Shown one piece after another: positions 25,063 to 34,732 of a stretch of 51,999 bases of DNA (position 1 is the first letter of the stretch; each line of letters begins with the position of its first letter). The position numbers were made by a program, and so were the translations under genes. The notes beneath the pieces are model-generated. The model made no database searches. It was not told the origin of the DNA and saw only the letters and a list, made by a program, of their open reading frames with translations. The stretch lies in assembly GCA_018375675.1 (NCBI GenBank), contig JAHACW010000009.1:1-51999 (forward strand), in the 5' to 3' direction. The DNA comes from Actinomyces sp. (lineage in GTDB: Bacteria > Actinomycetota > Actinomycetes > Actinomycetales > Actinomycetaceae).

Positions 25063-25656
25063 CTAGAAAACGACGGGCCAGTGGGGCATGCAGGTCGTCA
25101 GTGTCCCGTGGGCGCTCGTGGCCTCGGCGAGGGCCTGCGTGTAGGCGGGATTCACCTCGGGCTGCTCACCGCGCTTGATGGCCTCCTCGGCTCCCTGCTG
25201 ATCGGCGAACTCGGGGATCGTGCCGGAGTCGAGGGCCGCGTTGCGCTCGACGTAGACCGAGAGAGCCGCGAGGGCCTGCTTGGAGGTCTCGTCCGTGGCT
25301 GCCTGGGCGAGGCGGTCGGAGTAGTCGTTCTTGAAGGCGGCCGCGAAGGCCTCCCACGCGCGGTGACGCTCCTCCGCGTTCGTTTCCCCCGAGCGCTTGG
25401 CCGCCAGGGACCTGTAGGCCTGGCCGGTCTCGGAACCGTTGAGCGCCTCGGAGAAGATCTCATCCATCGCTGCGCAGCCGGGGGAGGCGGCGTGCAGGGT
25501 CGGCATCGCCGAACTGGACGGCTGGCCGGGGTCACCCGGGGAAACGGAGGCCGCGGGCGTCGACTGTGCGCTCTGGGTGTCCTCGAGCATGGAGCACGAG
25601 GTCGTGGCTAGGGCGCACAGGGCGAGCAACGCGAGCGAGGGGACGAGGCGAGTCAC
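25063..25656 (-). CDS. Putative secreted lipoprotein, function unknown (197 aa)
   Basis: The hydrophobic N-terminus MTRLVPSLALLALCALATTS leads to Cys21, consistent with a lipoprotein or exported protein, but the residues before Cys (T-T-S) are a poor lipobox. A Ser/Pro/Ala-rich linker follows to about residue 50, then a mostly helical domain with two further cysteines (one in ASPGCAAMDEIF, one in LTTCMPHW near the C-terminus) that could form a disulphide. GTG start with GGA upstream. It stands alone between divergent and terminator-bounded genes; no family was recognised. Confidence 0.7.
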   Translation of the reverse strand: MTRLVPSLALLALCALATTSCSMLEDTQSAQSTPAASVSPGDPGQPSSSAMPTLHAASPGCAAMDEIFSEALNGSETGQAYRSLAAKRSGETNAEERHRAWEAFAAAFKNDYSDRLAQAATDETSKQALAALSVYVERNAALDSGTIPEFADQQGAEEAIKRGEQPEVNPAYTQALAEATSAHGTLTTCMPHWPVVF

Positions 25657-25785
25657 GAGGGGTCCGTTTCTGTTGGGGGGATGCTTCCAATCTATCAGCG
25701 CGTGCGGCCCTTCATGGGACCTCCAGCGTGGCGAATAGTGACATATCCGACGGGTAAGTGGAGGTGAGTGGCGAGGAATGCGTGA

Positions 25786-26871
<1,086 letters not shown>

Positions 26872-26875
26872 GTCC

Positions 26876-27850
26876 TTGGATCGCGTGACCCGAGACGAGG
26901 CCGTGCCTCGCCCCCGAGTCACCGTCCTCATGGCCACCTACAACGGGATGGCCGAGGGCGGGGCGTGGCTCGACGAACAGGTGGACTCCGTGCTCGCCCA
27001 GGTGGGCGTGGAGGTCCGCCTCGTCGTGTCCGACGACGCGTCGAGCGATGGAACGCGCGCGCACCTGGAGGCGCGCGCCGCCGCCGACCCTCGGATCACG
27101 GTTCTACCCCAGCGCGACGGTACCCCCGGCGTCACGGGCAACTTTCTGCACCTCTTCACGACGCATGCCCCCGACGGCTCCTACGTCGCCTTTACCGACC
27201 AGGACGACGTGTGGCACGAGGATAAGCTGAGTTCTCAGCTGGCCCTCATGGCCGATCGTGGGGCTGATGTCGTGTCATCGAACGTGACGTCCTTCCAGTG
27301 GCTGCCCGGTGGGGCGGTTGGGGAGCGTCGCCTCATTCGCAAGTCGCAGCCCCAGCGTGCCTGGGACTTCCTCTTCGAGGCCGCGGGTCCCGGCTCCACC
27401 TACGTCTTCAGCCCGAAGGCCCACGAGGCCCTCGTGCAGGTGTTGGAAGGCCTCGACTACAGCGAGATCGGCGTGCACGACTGGTACGTGTATGCACTGG
27501 CCCGCTCAATCGGCCTCACGTGGGTAATCGGCGAGGAACCGACACTTGAGTATCGTCAGCACGGCGGCAATGTGCAGGGAGCGAACTCCGGCTCGGGGGC
27601 ACGCGACGCGCGCATGGCCAAGCTACGCAATGGTTTCTATCGCAACCAGTTCATTCTGACTGCCCGCACCGCCCAGAAGGTCGGCACGTTCGACGATCGC
27701 CGCGCTCGCCAGCTGTGCGCCATCCTGCGCGAGCTCGAAGGGCAGAGCGTTGTCTCGAGGCTGTGCTTCGCCCTGCGCTGGCGTCAGATCCGCCGCGACC
27801 GCATGGAGGGCCTCAAGCTCGCCGCCGCGCGAGTCCTCGGCGTGTGGTGA
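26876..27850 (+). CDS. Glycosyltransferase family 2, rhamnosyltransferase-like (324 aa)
   Basis: GT-A glycosyltransferase beginning with VTVLMATYNGM, VVSDDASSDGT and the FTDQDDVWHEDKLSSQL metal-site block, a form commonly seen in rhamnosyltransferases of streptococcal and actinobacterial wall polysaccharides. The catalytic-end segment has VHDWYVYALA and LEYRQHGGNVQG. It follows rmlB by 4 nt, supporting dTDP-rhamnose as donor, although this is inference. The TTG at 26876 has AAGGA upstream; a GTG at 26885 is an alternative. Convergent with the next gene with only 4 bp between stops. Confidence 0.86.
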   Translation: MDRVTRDEAVPRPRVTVLMATYNGMAEGGAWLDEQVDSVLAQVGVEVRLVVSDDASSDGTRAHLEARAAADPRITVLPQRDGTPGVTGNFLHLFTTHAPDGSYVAFTDQDDVWHEDKLSSQLALMADRGADVVSSNVTSFQWLPGGAVGERRLIRKSQPQRAWDFLFEAAGPGSTYVFSPKAHEALVQVLEGLDYSEIGVHDWYVYALARSIGLTWVIGEEPTLEYRQHGGNVQGANSGSGARDARMAKLRNGFYRNQFILTARTAQKVGTFDDRRARQLCAILRELEGQSVVSRLCFALRWRQIRRDRMEGLKLAAARVLGVW

Positions 27851-27854
27851 CCTT

Positions 27855-28586
27855 CTACCTCTGATAGGTGACGAGCCCGCCGTCCGCATCCTCCGTCGCC
27901 AGGATCTGCGTCAGCCTGTCCGGCGAGACGGCGTGCGGATCAATGATGACGACAGAGCGTCCCTGCATCCACTGATCCAAGACCTGGCCCGCACCCGTAC
28001 GCGCGTCCCACAGCAGGGCGACGCGGCTGCCCTGAACCGGCGCCGACGGGCGGGTCCCAGCCAGTGCCTCGTCTCGGGCTTGGGCAAGCAGAGGGGGAGT
28101 GTCGACGACGAGGGCATCCGGCTGCATGGCGATTTCCGCGAGGCCGTCGAGAGCTCCATCCAGGGGACCATCCCAAGCGAACGACAGGTACTGTGCGGGT
28201 TGAGCCAGCACGTGCGCCCCGGTGTCCAGCGCGTTGGATGCTTCGGAACCGAGAATATTCGTGACGAAAAGGTCTCCGGGGAGCGGGCGTCGTGTATCGA
28301 GAATCTCCCACCCCATCGCCCGCGCTGCGATCTGCCAGAGCGTGTCCTGCCAGGGCTGAAGAGTCGTGTAGATGCGAGTTGGTGTCGCTTCGCCCGAGCC
28401 GAACAGATCGGCCGCGAGTTCGTTTGTCAGGTAGTTTGCAATCTTCGCTAACCACCGGCTGACCACGGGTCCTCCCAGTTCAACCCGTTCCTGACCATAT
28501 TGGGTGAGTGCTGGACCTGACCAGCCGTTAATCACTGTGGTACAGTGGGTGAGCCTGCTCATAGTTTCTAAGGACTTATTGTTCAT
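27855..28586 (-). CDS. TIGR03089-family protein (243 aa)
   Basis: Actinobacterial conserved protein related to the N-terminal part of AMP-binding acyl-CoA synthetases but too short to be one. Family marks are the GQERVELGGPVVSRWLAKIA opening, the central LPGDLFVTN-type strand and the VDTPPLLAQARDEAL region. No ATP-binding P-loop of adenylate-forming enzymes is visible, so catalysis is doubtful. In mycobacteria the homologue lies near the rhamnose/whiB2 region, and the same grouping is kept here. The ATG at 28586 has no Shine-Dalgarno but a perfect -10 box 7 nt upstream, so it is probably translated from a leaderless mRNA. Confidence 0.8.
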   Translation of the reverse strand: MNNKSLETMSRLTHCTTVINGWSGPALTQYGQERVELGGPVVSRWLAKIANYLTNELAADLFGSGEATPTRIYTTLQPWQDTLWQIAARAMGWEILDTRRPLPGDLFVTNILGSEASNALDTGAHVLAQPAQYLSFAWDGPLDGALDGLAEIAMQPDALVVDTPPLLAQARDEALAGTRPSAPVQGSRVALLWDARTGAGQVLDQWMQGRSVVIIDPHAVSPDRLTQILATEDADGGLVTYQR

Positions 28587-28593
28587 GGTTTCA

Positions 28594-28621
28594 AGTATAT
28601 CGAAGGTCTCAGGCGAACCAA
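28594..28621 (-). promoter_or_regulatory. Promoter of a leaderless transcript (TIGR03089 gene)
   Basis: On the minus strand TTGGTT (28621-28616), a 16-bp spacer and TATACT (28599-28594) are followed after exactly 7 nt by the ATG at 28586. This is the best-formed leaderless promoter in the window. Confidence 0.7.
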
Positions 28622-28711
28622 ATACTTAGTAACTGTGAAGTCCTTGAAATGGGGCACTGTTTTACCGTTGGGTCAAGTGCTACGGAAAAGGTCTCAATAT
28701 CGCGAAACGGC

Positions 28712-28740
28712 TTGACTTCCGACAACGACACGCGTGTAAT
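28712..28740 (+). promoter_or_regulatory. Promoter of the whiB operon
   Basis: TTGACT (28712-28717), a 17-bp spacer and TGTAAT (28735-28740) match a housekeeping promoter, giving a leader of about 30 nt that contains AAGGAGC before the whiB start at 28778. The divergent promoter for the TIGR03089 gene shares this 191-bp gap. Confidence 0.7.
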
Positions 28741-28777
28741 TCTCGTAGTGATCGATTCGTTATAAGGAGCTCCCGCA

Positions 28778-29074
28778 ATGTGGAACATCTTCGGTGACGG
28801 ACCCCTGGAGTGGTCCGAGGATGCCGACGCGGCGCAGTACGCCCGCATTGACGGCCCCCTTGCGTGGCAGCAGCATGCTCTGTGTGCGCAGACGGATCCT
28901 GAGGCGTTTTTCCCTGAAAAGGGTGGCTCCACTCGCGAGGCTAAGGCTGTTTGTCAGGCCTGCCAGGTGCGCGAAGAATGCCTGGAATACGCGCTGGCTA
29001 ACGACGAGCGCTTTGGTATTTGGGGCGGCATGTCCGAGCGCGAGAGGCGGCGCCTGCGCCGTATGGCCGGTTGA
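28778..29074 (+). CDS. whiB2: WhiB2/WhmD-like iron-sulphur regulator (98 aa)
   Basis: WhiB proteins hold a 4Fe-4S cluster and bind the housekeeping sigma factor; the WhiB2/WhmD group controls septation and cell division. The four ligands Cys36, Cys59, Cys62 and Cys68 and the turn GIWGG (80-84) followed by a basic SERERRRLRRM tail are present. AAGGAGC precedes the ATG. Assignment to the WhiB2 branch rests on its neighbours (DUF3499, metallopeptidase family, rhamnose genes, as in mycobacteria) as well as on the sequence. Its stop overlaps the TTG of the next gene. Confidence 0.92.
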   Translation: MWNIFGDGPLEWSEDADAAQYARIDGPLAWQQHALCAQTDPEAFFPEKGGSTREAKAVCQACQVREECLEYALANDERFGIWGGMSERERRRLRRMAG

Positions 29075-32000
29075 GTCCGACGCAGCGCTCCGTCGGTGCG
29101 ATCCTTGTCACAAGGGGAGAAGCACCGCTGACTCAGTCCGTTTTGCGGGCCATCGAGAATCAATCGGTGGCCCCGCATTCGTTGACCATCATCGATGTCG
29201 CAGGCCGACACGTCACTCCCTTCCCCGCTGAACGAGTTCCCGAGGGGGCCGAGCTCGTGCGCGTCGGCCGCGCCCGCAACCTCGGCGATGCGATCCGTCG
29301 TGCCTACGCGCAGGGCGCCCCCTTTACCACGGAGCAGTGGTGGTGGATCCTGCACGAGGACAGTGCCCCCGAACCCGAGTGTCTTGACGAGCTCATCCAG
29401 GCCGCCGCCGTCGGTAAGACCGTCGGAGCTGTCGGCGTCAAGCAGATGAGCTGGGACGGCAGCCGTCTCCTTGAACTCGGAATCTTTGCTACGGCCAGTG
29501 CCCGCCGACTCGAGCGTATTGGTGACGACGATATCGACCAGGGCCAGCACGATGGCACGAGCGACGTCCTCGGCGTCGGTACCGCCGGTCTGTTCATCAG
29601 CGCCGAGTCCTACGAGGCAGTCGGCGGATTCGATCCCGCGCTCGGTCCCTTCGGTGACGGACTCGACCTGGGGCGGCGCCTGCACCTGGCCGGGTATCGC
29701 GTGATCGTAGCCCCCAACGCGCGCGTGCGTCACGCCCGCGTCTCCCTCTACTCCGGCCTCGACGGCGCTTCGGACACGGACCACAGCGAACCGACTGGGG
29801 ATGTCTCCGACGCCGTCGTCGATGGCAACGACGCGACCGATGGATCGTTCCGCAAGCGCCGCTACGCCCAGATGTACAACTGGTGCAAGGCGGTGCCTGC
29901 CCTCATCCTGCCGTTCCTGGCGCTGTGGCTCCTCGTGTGGAGCCCCGCCCGCGCCCTCGGACGCATCCTGACGGGCCGGGCCTCGCTCGCTCTGCCCGAA
30001 ATCGGTGCCCTCGTGTCCCTGATCGGCGCGACCCCGCGCCTGCTTGCGGGTCGTGCGCGCGCAGCTCAGTCGCGTCGCGTTCCCCGCTCGGCCCTTCGCG
30101 CGCTTGAGACGGCTCCCGCCCTGCTGCGCAAGGAACCCGAAGGCGTGGACGAAGATGAGCATGGAGAGCGGATCGATCCGCTCATCATTGCCTCGATGCG
30201 ACGCTACCGCTTCCGCTCGGCATCGACTGCCCTGGGGCTCCTCATCCTCACTGCCACCCTGGCACTGATGCAGTGGTGGGGAACGGGGGCTGGCCTCGTG
30301 GGCGGCGCCTGGGTGTCGCTGCCCTCTTCGTGGTCCGAGCTGTGGGGAGCTGCGTGGTCCGCGTGGATCCCGGGTGGAGACGGATACTCGGGCGGTGCCG
30401 ACCCGCTGACGGTCCTCATGGCGATTCTCAGTGCTCCGTTTGCGCCCATGGGCATCACCCCGGGAGCTCTGGCCACCTTCCTCCTTGTCGCGTCGACTCC
30501 GATTGCCGCGATGATGGCCTGGATTCCCTCACGGGTGCTCGCCTCGTCTGTGCGTGTGCGCTTCCTCGTGTCCCTCGCCTGGTCTGTCGCGCCCTCTTTG
30601 CTCATGAGCGCCATGCACGGCGTTCTCGCAGCGACCCTCGCGCACGCGGCCCTGCCGGTCTTTGCCGCATACTGCTTGGGCCAGCCGAAGCCTCTGCTAG
30701 TAGCCGGAGCCGCCGGCGTCGATGAAGCCCCGCTGCGTCCGCGTGGAATTAACGGCGGATGCGCAGCTCTCGCCCTCGTCGTTCTCGCCTGCTGCGCCCC
30801 CTGGACGCTCCCGCTGGGTGCGGGTGCCCTGGTGTGGCGCTCGCGTCGTTCTCTCCTCGTGGCACTACCCGCCCTCGTCCTCCTCGTTCCGACCTACGTC
30901 TCGATCGCGGCGCGCCCTTCGGCATGGCCGGCGCTCGCTTCTACGAGCGGGGGAGTGCATGCCTACACGCGTGCCGACTCGTGGATGGCGATGCTCGGCA
31001 TGCCCGCCGCGCCGTCAACGCCCATCGAGGCTTTTGCCCTGGGTATTGTCGGTGCCGGCGTGATCGCCGCCGCGGGCATTGCTCTCCTGCGCCTGCGTAC
31101 TCGCTTCGCTGCACTCGCCTTCTGTGGAGCCCTCGTGGCCGCCGCGGCCGGTTGGGCAGCCTCACAGATCGGCGTGGGCATCTCCGGTGCATTCGTCGCT
31201 CACGCATGGACCTCTCCCGCGCTGTCCCTGTCTGTCGGTGCCCTGCTCGTGCTTGCCGCCCGATCTGGTTCGAGCAACGAAGACGAGGCCGAGGGCCCTC
31301 GCCCCGCATGGGACGGCTCGCGTCCCTTCACCGTACGCGCGCTCGGCGCCCTGAGCGCGCTCGTTCTGCTAGGAGCAGGAGGAGGCGTGGCCGCCTCCGC
31401 CTTCGCCGCACGTGGCGACGCAGCGGACACCCCGACCTTTACGCTCGCGCAGCGCTCGACCGTTTCCCCGATGTCCTCACCGATCGTCTCCGCTGTCGCC
31501 TCGCAGGCCCAGCGGTCGACGCGCGCGGGACGCATCCTCGTCCTCGACGGCGATCCCACGAACGGCACAGTGAACGCGTCCCTGTGGCGCGGCTCGGGCC
31601 CCTCCTTGACCGATGGGTCGCCGGCAACGCGTGCCCTCGCCCTCGCTCAGGCTCGCTCGGGTGCTGCGGAAGGAGTCCTGCGTGACCCCGCGACCGCGTC
31701 GCTCGCCCAGGCGGCCTACACCCTCGTCGTCTACCCCGATGACGCGACCGTGGCGACCCTGGCCGCCCACGATATCGATACGATCCTGGTGCCCCTGGGT
31801 GCCAGCGGATCCCAGGCCCTGACCTCCGGACTCGACCGCGCCTCCGGCCTCGAAAAGGTCGGCGACACGAACTCGGGCACCGTCTGGCGCGTACGCCCGG
31901 GCGGCGTGACTCCGTCGCGCGTCCGCGTCGAGTCGGCGTCCGGCGTCACCACCCCGGTCGGCGGTACCCAGCTCAGCGTCAGCGGAGACGTTGATGCGAG

Positions 32001-32235
32001 CGGCACCCTGATCCTCGCCGAGCGCGCCGACTCCGGATGGCGTGCCTCCGTCGACGGGACCGCCCTGACCGTCACTGAAGCAGCCGACGGATGGTCTCAG
32101 GCCTTCGAGATGCCTACCGCAGGGCACCTGACGCTCACCTACGACGCGTGGTGGATCATCCCCTGGCGGATCGCCTCTGGCGTGTGCCTGGTCGTCGCCG
32201 CAGCAAGCGCCCTATCCGCGTGGAGGAAGAGATGA
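29071..32235 (+). CDS. GT2 glycosyltransferase fused to polytopic membrane region (1054 aa)
   Basis: Residues 1-250 form a GT-A domain (VGAILVTRGEAPLTQSVL, HEDSAPEPECLDELI as metal site, VGGFDPALGPFGDGLDLGRR as the acceptor region). The next 550 residues are a hydrophobic region with about a dozen membrane helices, then a large extracytoplasmic C-terminal domain of about 300 residues with a final helix near 1025-1045. Comparable GT2-membrane fusions follow whiB2 in actinobacteria and are thought to make cell-envelope glycans. The TTG at 29071 gives the TTGA overlap with whiB2; no stronger start is seen. The substrate cannot be told from sequence. Confidence 0.84.
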   Translation: MSPTQRSVGAILVTRGEAPLTQSVLRAIENQSVAPHSLTIIDVAGRHVTPFPAERVPEGAELVRVGRARNLGDAIRRAYAQGAPFTTEQWWWILHEDSAPEPECLDELIQAAAVGKTVGAVGVKQMSWDGSRLLELGIFATASARRLERIGDDDIDQGQHDGTSDVLGVGTAGLFISAESYEAVGGFDPALGPFGDGLDLGRRLHLAGYRVIVAPNARVRHARVSLYSGLDGASDTDHSEPTGDVSDAVVDGNDATDGSFRKRRYAQMYNWCKAVPALILPFLALWLLVWSPARALGRILTGRASLALPEIGALVSLIGATPRLLAGRARAAQSRRVPRSALRALETAPALLRKEPEGVDEDEHGERIDPLIIASMRRYRFRSASTALGLLILTATLALMQWWGTGAGLVGGAWVSLPSSWSELWGAAWSAWIPGGDGYSGGADPLTVLMAILSAPFAPMGITPGALATFLLVASTPIAAMMAWIPSRVLASSVRVRFLVSLAWSVAPSLLMSAMHGVLAATLAHAALPVFAAYCLGQPKPLLVAGAAGVDEAPLRPRGINGGCAALALVVLACCAPWTLPLGAGALVWRSRRSLLVALPALVLLVPTYVSIAARPSAWPALASTSGGVHAYTRADSWMAMLGMPAAPSTPIEAFALGIVGAGVIAAAGIALLRLRTRFAALAFCGALVAAAAGWAASQIGVGISGAFVAHAWTSPALSLSVGALLVLAARSGSSNEDEAEGPRPAWDGSRPFTVRALGALSALVLLGAGGGVAASAFAARGDAADTPTFTLAQRSTVSPMSSPIVSAVASQAQRSTRAGRILVLDGDPTNGTVNASLWRGSGPSLTDGSPATRALALAQARSGAAEGVLRDPATASLAQAAYTLVVYPDDATVATLAAHDIDTILVPLGASGSQALTSGLDRASGLEKVGDTNSGTVWRVRPGGVTPSRVRVESASGVTTPVGGTQLSVSGDVDASGTLILAERADSGWRASVDGTALTVTEAADGWSQAFEMPTAGHLTLTYDAWWIIPWRIASGVCLVVAAASALSAWRKR

Positions 32236-33776
32236 CGAAGCGCCCAACCAACTCCCTGACGACCCTGATGGGAGCGGGGATCGCCGCGGCGGTTGTGGCC
32301 TCGGCGTCCATGTGGGTGTCGTCTGCTCCCGCCACGGTGGAAGGTACCGCGCAGAGCGCGCACCCCTCCCAGGTCCAGCTCGCCTGCCCTTCCGGCATTG
32401 TCGACCCCTTTGAGACCACGAACGTCGCGGCGGGCACCACCTGGTCTTCGTTGGCCACGGCCCCCGTGTCTCCCGCACCCGCTTCCGTCACAGGGCAGGG
32501 CGGTGTCATTCCGACGGCCCTCACCCTCGCCGGTCAGGGTGGCGGCGAACTCGCCGGCCTCAGCGCCGCCGGCTGCGCTGCCGCTCGCACATCTCAGTGG
32601 ATCGCGACCGGTGCGACCACCGCGGGTGCCGACATGGTCCTGATCCTGTCCAACCCCGGCCCCACAGCCTCGGTCGTCAGCATCGATGGGTATGGCGCGT
32701 CGGGTCCGCTCAACGCCGCACCGCGGCAGGTAACAGTCCCCGCACGTTCCTCTGCCTCGGTGCTGCTCGCCGGGTGGTTCCCCGACGAGAGCGCGCTGGC
32801 CGTGCATGTGCGCGCCGACGGGGGAGGGGTCGCCGCCTGGGCCCAGGCGTCCCTCATGAACGGCGAAATTCCGCAGGGCACCACCCTGGCGTCCGCGGTC
32901 GTGCCCGCAACCACGCAGACCATCCTCGGTGTGGACCCGAAGGGAACCTCCCTCCTGCGCCTCGCCTCGCCGTCGGGAGAAGCCCACGTGAGCGTCTCCG
33001 TCGCCGATTCGACCGGCGTGCACCCCCTGGCAGGAGGCCAGGCGACGGTCGCAGAAGGCACCACCCTCGACATGCCCCTCGACGGCGCGTCCAGCGACTC
33101 CAGCCCGATCACGCTCATCGTGACCTCCGATCACGAGGTCGTGGCTCAGACGACGACAATCACCCTCGGTGCGCCGTGGGCGCAGCGAGCGAGTGCCTGG
33201 ATCATGCGGTCCAACGCGACTCCCGCCACAGCCCTGACTGAGGCGACCATTCCCGGCGCCACCCAGATTGAGGCCATGGGACGCCAAGTCCTCTCAACGA
33301 CGCCGATCCGTGCCACCTCCCTGGCCACCAATTCGGGCGTCACCAACGTGCGCGCGAGCCTCCTGCTCTACGCGCCCGCGCCCTCCCAGGCCTCGTCGAA
33401 CGATCAAGGCGTCGCCTCATCGGATGCCCCTAGCCCGAGCGCAACCCCCGACATCTGGGCCTCACCCTCACCGAGCGGCGGGCAGTCCGGGATGAGCCAG
33501 TCCGGTGCCGATCAGGACCCACAGTCGAGCGGTACGTCTGCTTCCACACCCGGAGCGGTCGCCGTGCGCCTGGGCGGGCGCACCATCTACGTTGCACCCG
33601 GTATCCCCACCCTCGTGGATCTGCCCGACAACGGTGGAACCCTCAGCGCGGACTCTTCGATCCAGGCGGCTATCGTCGTCTCAGCGGACACGGCCGTGGG
33701 TCGCATGACCACGACGTGGAACGTGGGCACGGAAGGCATCAGTGCCGTCAGCGGTGCCATCCGCACCACCAACTGA
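32232..33776 (+). CDS. DUF5719 family membrane-anchored protein (514 aa)
   Basis: N-terminal membrane anchor (about 10-32, LMGAGIAAAVVASASMWVSS) and a large extracytoplasmic beta-rich body with repeated strands such as VLILSNPGPTASVVSIDGYG and ATIPGATQIEAMGRQVLS. A Ser/Pro/Gln-rich low-complexity insert lies at about 400-440. It overlaps the upstream GT2-fusion stop (ATGA), a coupling retained in relatives, so it probably assists that envelope enzyme. The family has no known activity. Convergent with the next gene. Confidence 0.8.
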   Translation: MTKRPTNSLTTLMGAGIAAAVVASASMWVSSAPATVEGTAQSAHPSQVQLACPSGIVDPFETTNVAAGTTWSSLATAPVSPAPASVTGQGGVIPTALTLAGQGGGELAGLSAAGCAAARTSQWIATGATTAGADMVLILSNPGPTASVVSIDGYGASGPLNAAPRQVTVPARSSASVLLAGWFPDESALAVHVRADGGGVAAWAQASLMNGEIPQGTTLASAVVPATTQTILGVDPKGTSLLRLASPSGEAHVSVSVADSTGVHPLAGGQATVAEGTTLDMPLDGASSDSSPITLIVTSDHEVVAQTTTITLGAPWAQRASAWIMRSNATPATALTEATIPGATQIEAMGRQVLSTTPIRATSLATNSGVTNVRASLLLYAPAPSQASSNDQGVASSDAPSPSATPDIWASPSPSGGQSGMSQSGADQDPQSSGTSASTPGAVAVRLGGRTIYVAPGIPTLVDLPDNGGTLSADSSIQAAIVVSADTAVGRMTTTWNVGTEGISAVSGAIRTTN

Positions 33777-33784
33777 AGCGGCGC

Positions 33785-34207
33785 TCAGCGCATCGCGTCG
33801 TCGATTTCGTCCGGTGGCAGCGCCAGGATATGACTGATGCGCTCGATCAATACCCTGCGCGTCATCACAGCGACCTCCTCCTGGGCGCACCGCAGCGTGA
33901 TTGGCAGGCGATAGACGACGATACGATCGTGCAGACCGCGACGCCGATCCGCCGGGAAAATGCGCGCGACGACGACGTTGTGAGACTCCCAGGGAGCAGG
34001 ATTCGACGGGGGAACATCCTCGACCGCAAACTCGATCGTGGCCACCTGCGGCCATCGACGAATGAGCTCGGTGACGAGCTCGCCGACCATCAGATCGAAG
34101 TCCTCACGCCGGGTCCTCCACGCCGGAGTTCCCGGGAAAAATAGGGGACCGCGTGGACCGCGACCGTGGCGGTCACGACTCGAAACATGGCGGCGCGTAG
34201 GAAACAC
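33785..34207 (-). CDS. Metallopeptidase-family (zincin-like) protein with degenerate site (140 aa)
   Basis: Actinobacterial member of the small zincin-like metallopeptidase family. It has the family opening SSRDRHGRGPRGPLF, the strand VEFAVEDVPPSNPAPWE and IVVYRLPITLR. Where zincins carry HExxH, this protein has L-I-E-R-I-S-H-I, so the first His and the catalytic Glu are absent and only one His remains. Hydrolytic activity is therefore doubtful. The GTG at 34207 is the likely start, with TACCCT 6 nt before it and no ribosome site. Paired with DUF3499, as in mycobacteria. Confidence 0.75.
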   Translation of the reverse strand: MFPTRRHVSSRDRHGRGPRGPLFFPGTPAWRTRREDFDLMVGELVTELIRRWPQVATIEFAVEDVPPSNPAPWESHNVVVARIFPADRRRGLHDRIVVYRLPITLRCAQEEVAVMTRRVLIERISHILALPPDEIDDAMR

Positions 34208-34213
34208 CCCCTC

Positions 34214-34269
34214 AGGGTAGGCGTATGGCGCGCCGAAGCGGGCGATACGGGGACAGAGTGTCGTACTCT
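34214..34269. promoter_or_regulatory. Divergent leaderless promoters
   Basis: TACTCT (34264-34269) is 7 nt before the GTG of the DUF3499 gene at 34277, and on the opposite strand TACCCT (34219-34214) is 6 nt before the GTG at 34207. Neither gene has a Shine-Dalgarno. The two start regions are only 69 bp apart. Confidence 0.5.
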
Positions 34270-34276
34270 TAGGGGC

Positions 34277-34729
34277 GTGATTGCCCAACGCCACTGCTCC
34301 AAGCCCGGCTGCTCCACGGTCGCCGTCGCCACCCTGACCTACGACTACCGCGACTCGACGGTCGTTGTCGGCCCCCTCGCGACTGTCGCCGACCCTAACT
34401 CTTACGACCTGTGCGACGAACACGCGCACAACCTCACCGCGCCGCTTGGCTGGCAGGTCGTCCGTCTGGCAACCACCTTCGAACCCGCGCCGCCCTCGGG
34501 GGATGACCTCGCGGCCCTCGTCGATGCTGTGCGCAGGGTTGCCCAGGAGGCGCAGGCAGCCCCGGCGCCGCCTCAGGAGACCCGCAAGCCGACCACCGGA
34601 CCGTTCGGGCCCGCACGTTCCGTGGGGACCCCCGACACCTCGAGTCCGCTCGATCCGTCGAGCCCCTACGCGCGACGCCGCGCCCAGTTCACCGTCGTCG
34701 ACGGTACGGACCCCGAGGACAACGACTAG
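34277..34729 (+). CDS. DUF3499 family protein (150 aa)
   Basis: Short conserved actinobacterial protein with the family zinc-ribbon-like opening RHCSKPGCSTVAVATLTYDY and the block SYDLCDEHAHNLTAPLGWQV, whose Cys and His residues probably bind a metal. The remainder is an Ala/Pro-rich, disordered tail. The GTG at 34277 starts the protein at the first conserved residues; the frame is open 111 nt further upstream but codes for unrelated sequence. No function is known. It ends 3 bp from the convergent RDD gene. Confidence 0.85.
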   Translation: MIAQRHCSKPGCSTVAVATLTYDYRDSTVVVGPLATVADPNSYDLCDEHAHNLTAPLGWQVVRLATTFEPAPPSGDDLAALVDAVRRVAQEAQAAPAPPQETRKPTTGPFGPARSVGTPDTSSPLDPSSPYARRRAQFTVVDGTDPEDND

Positions 34730-34732
34730 GGG

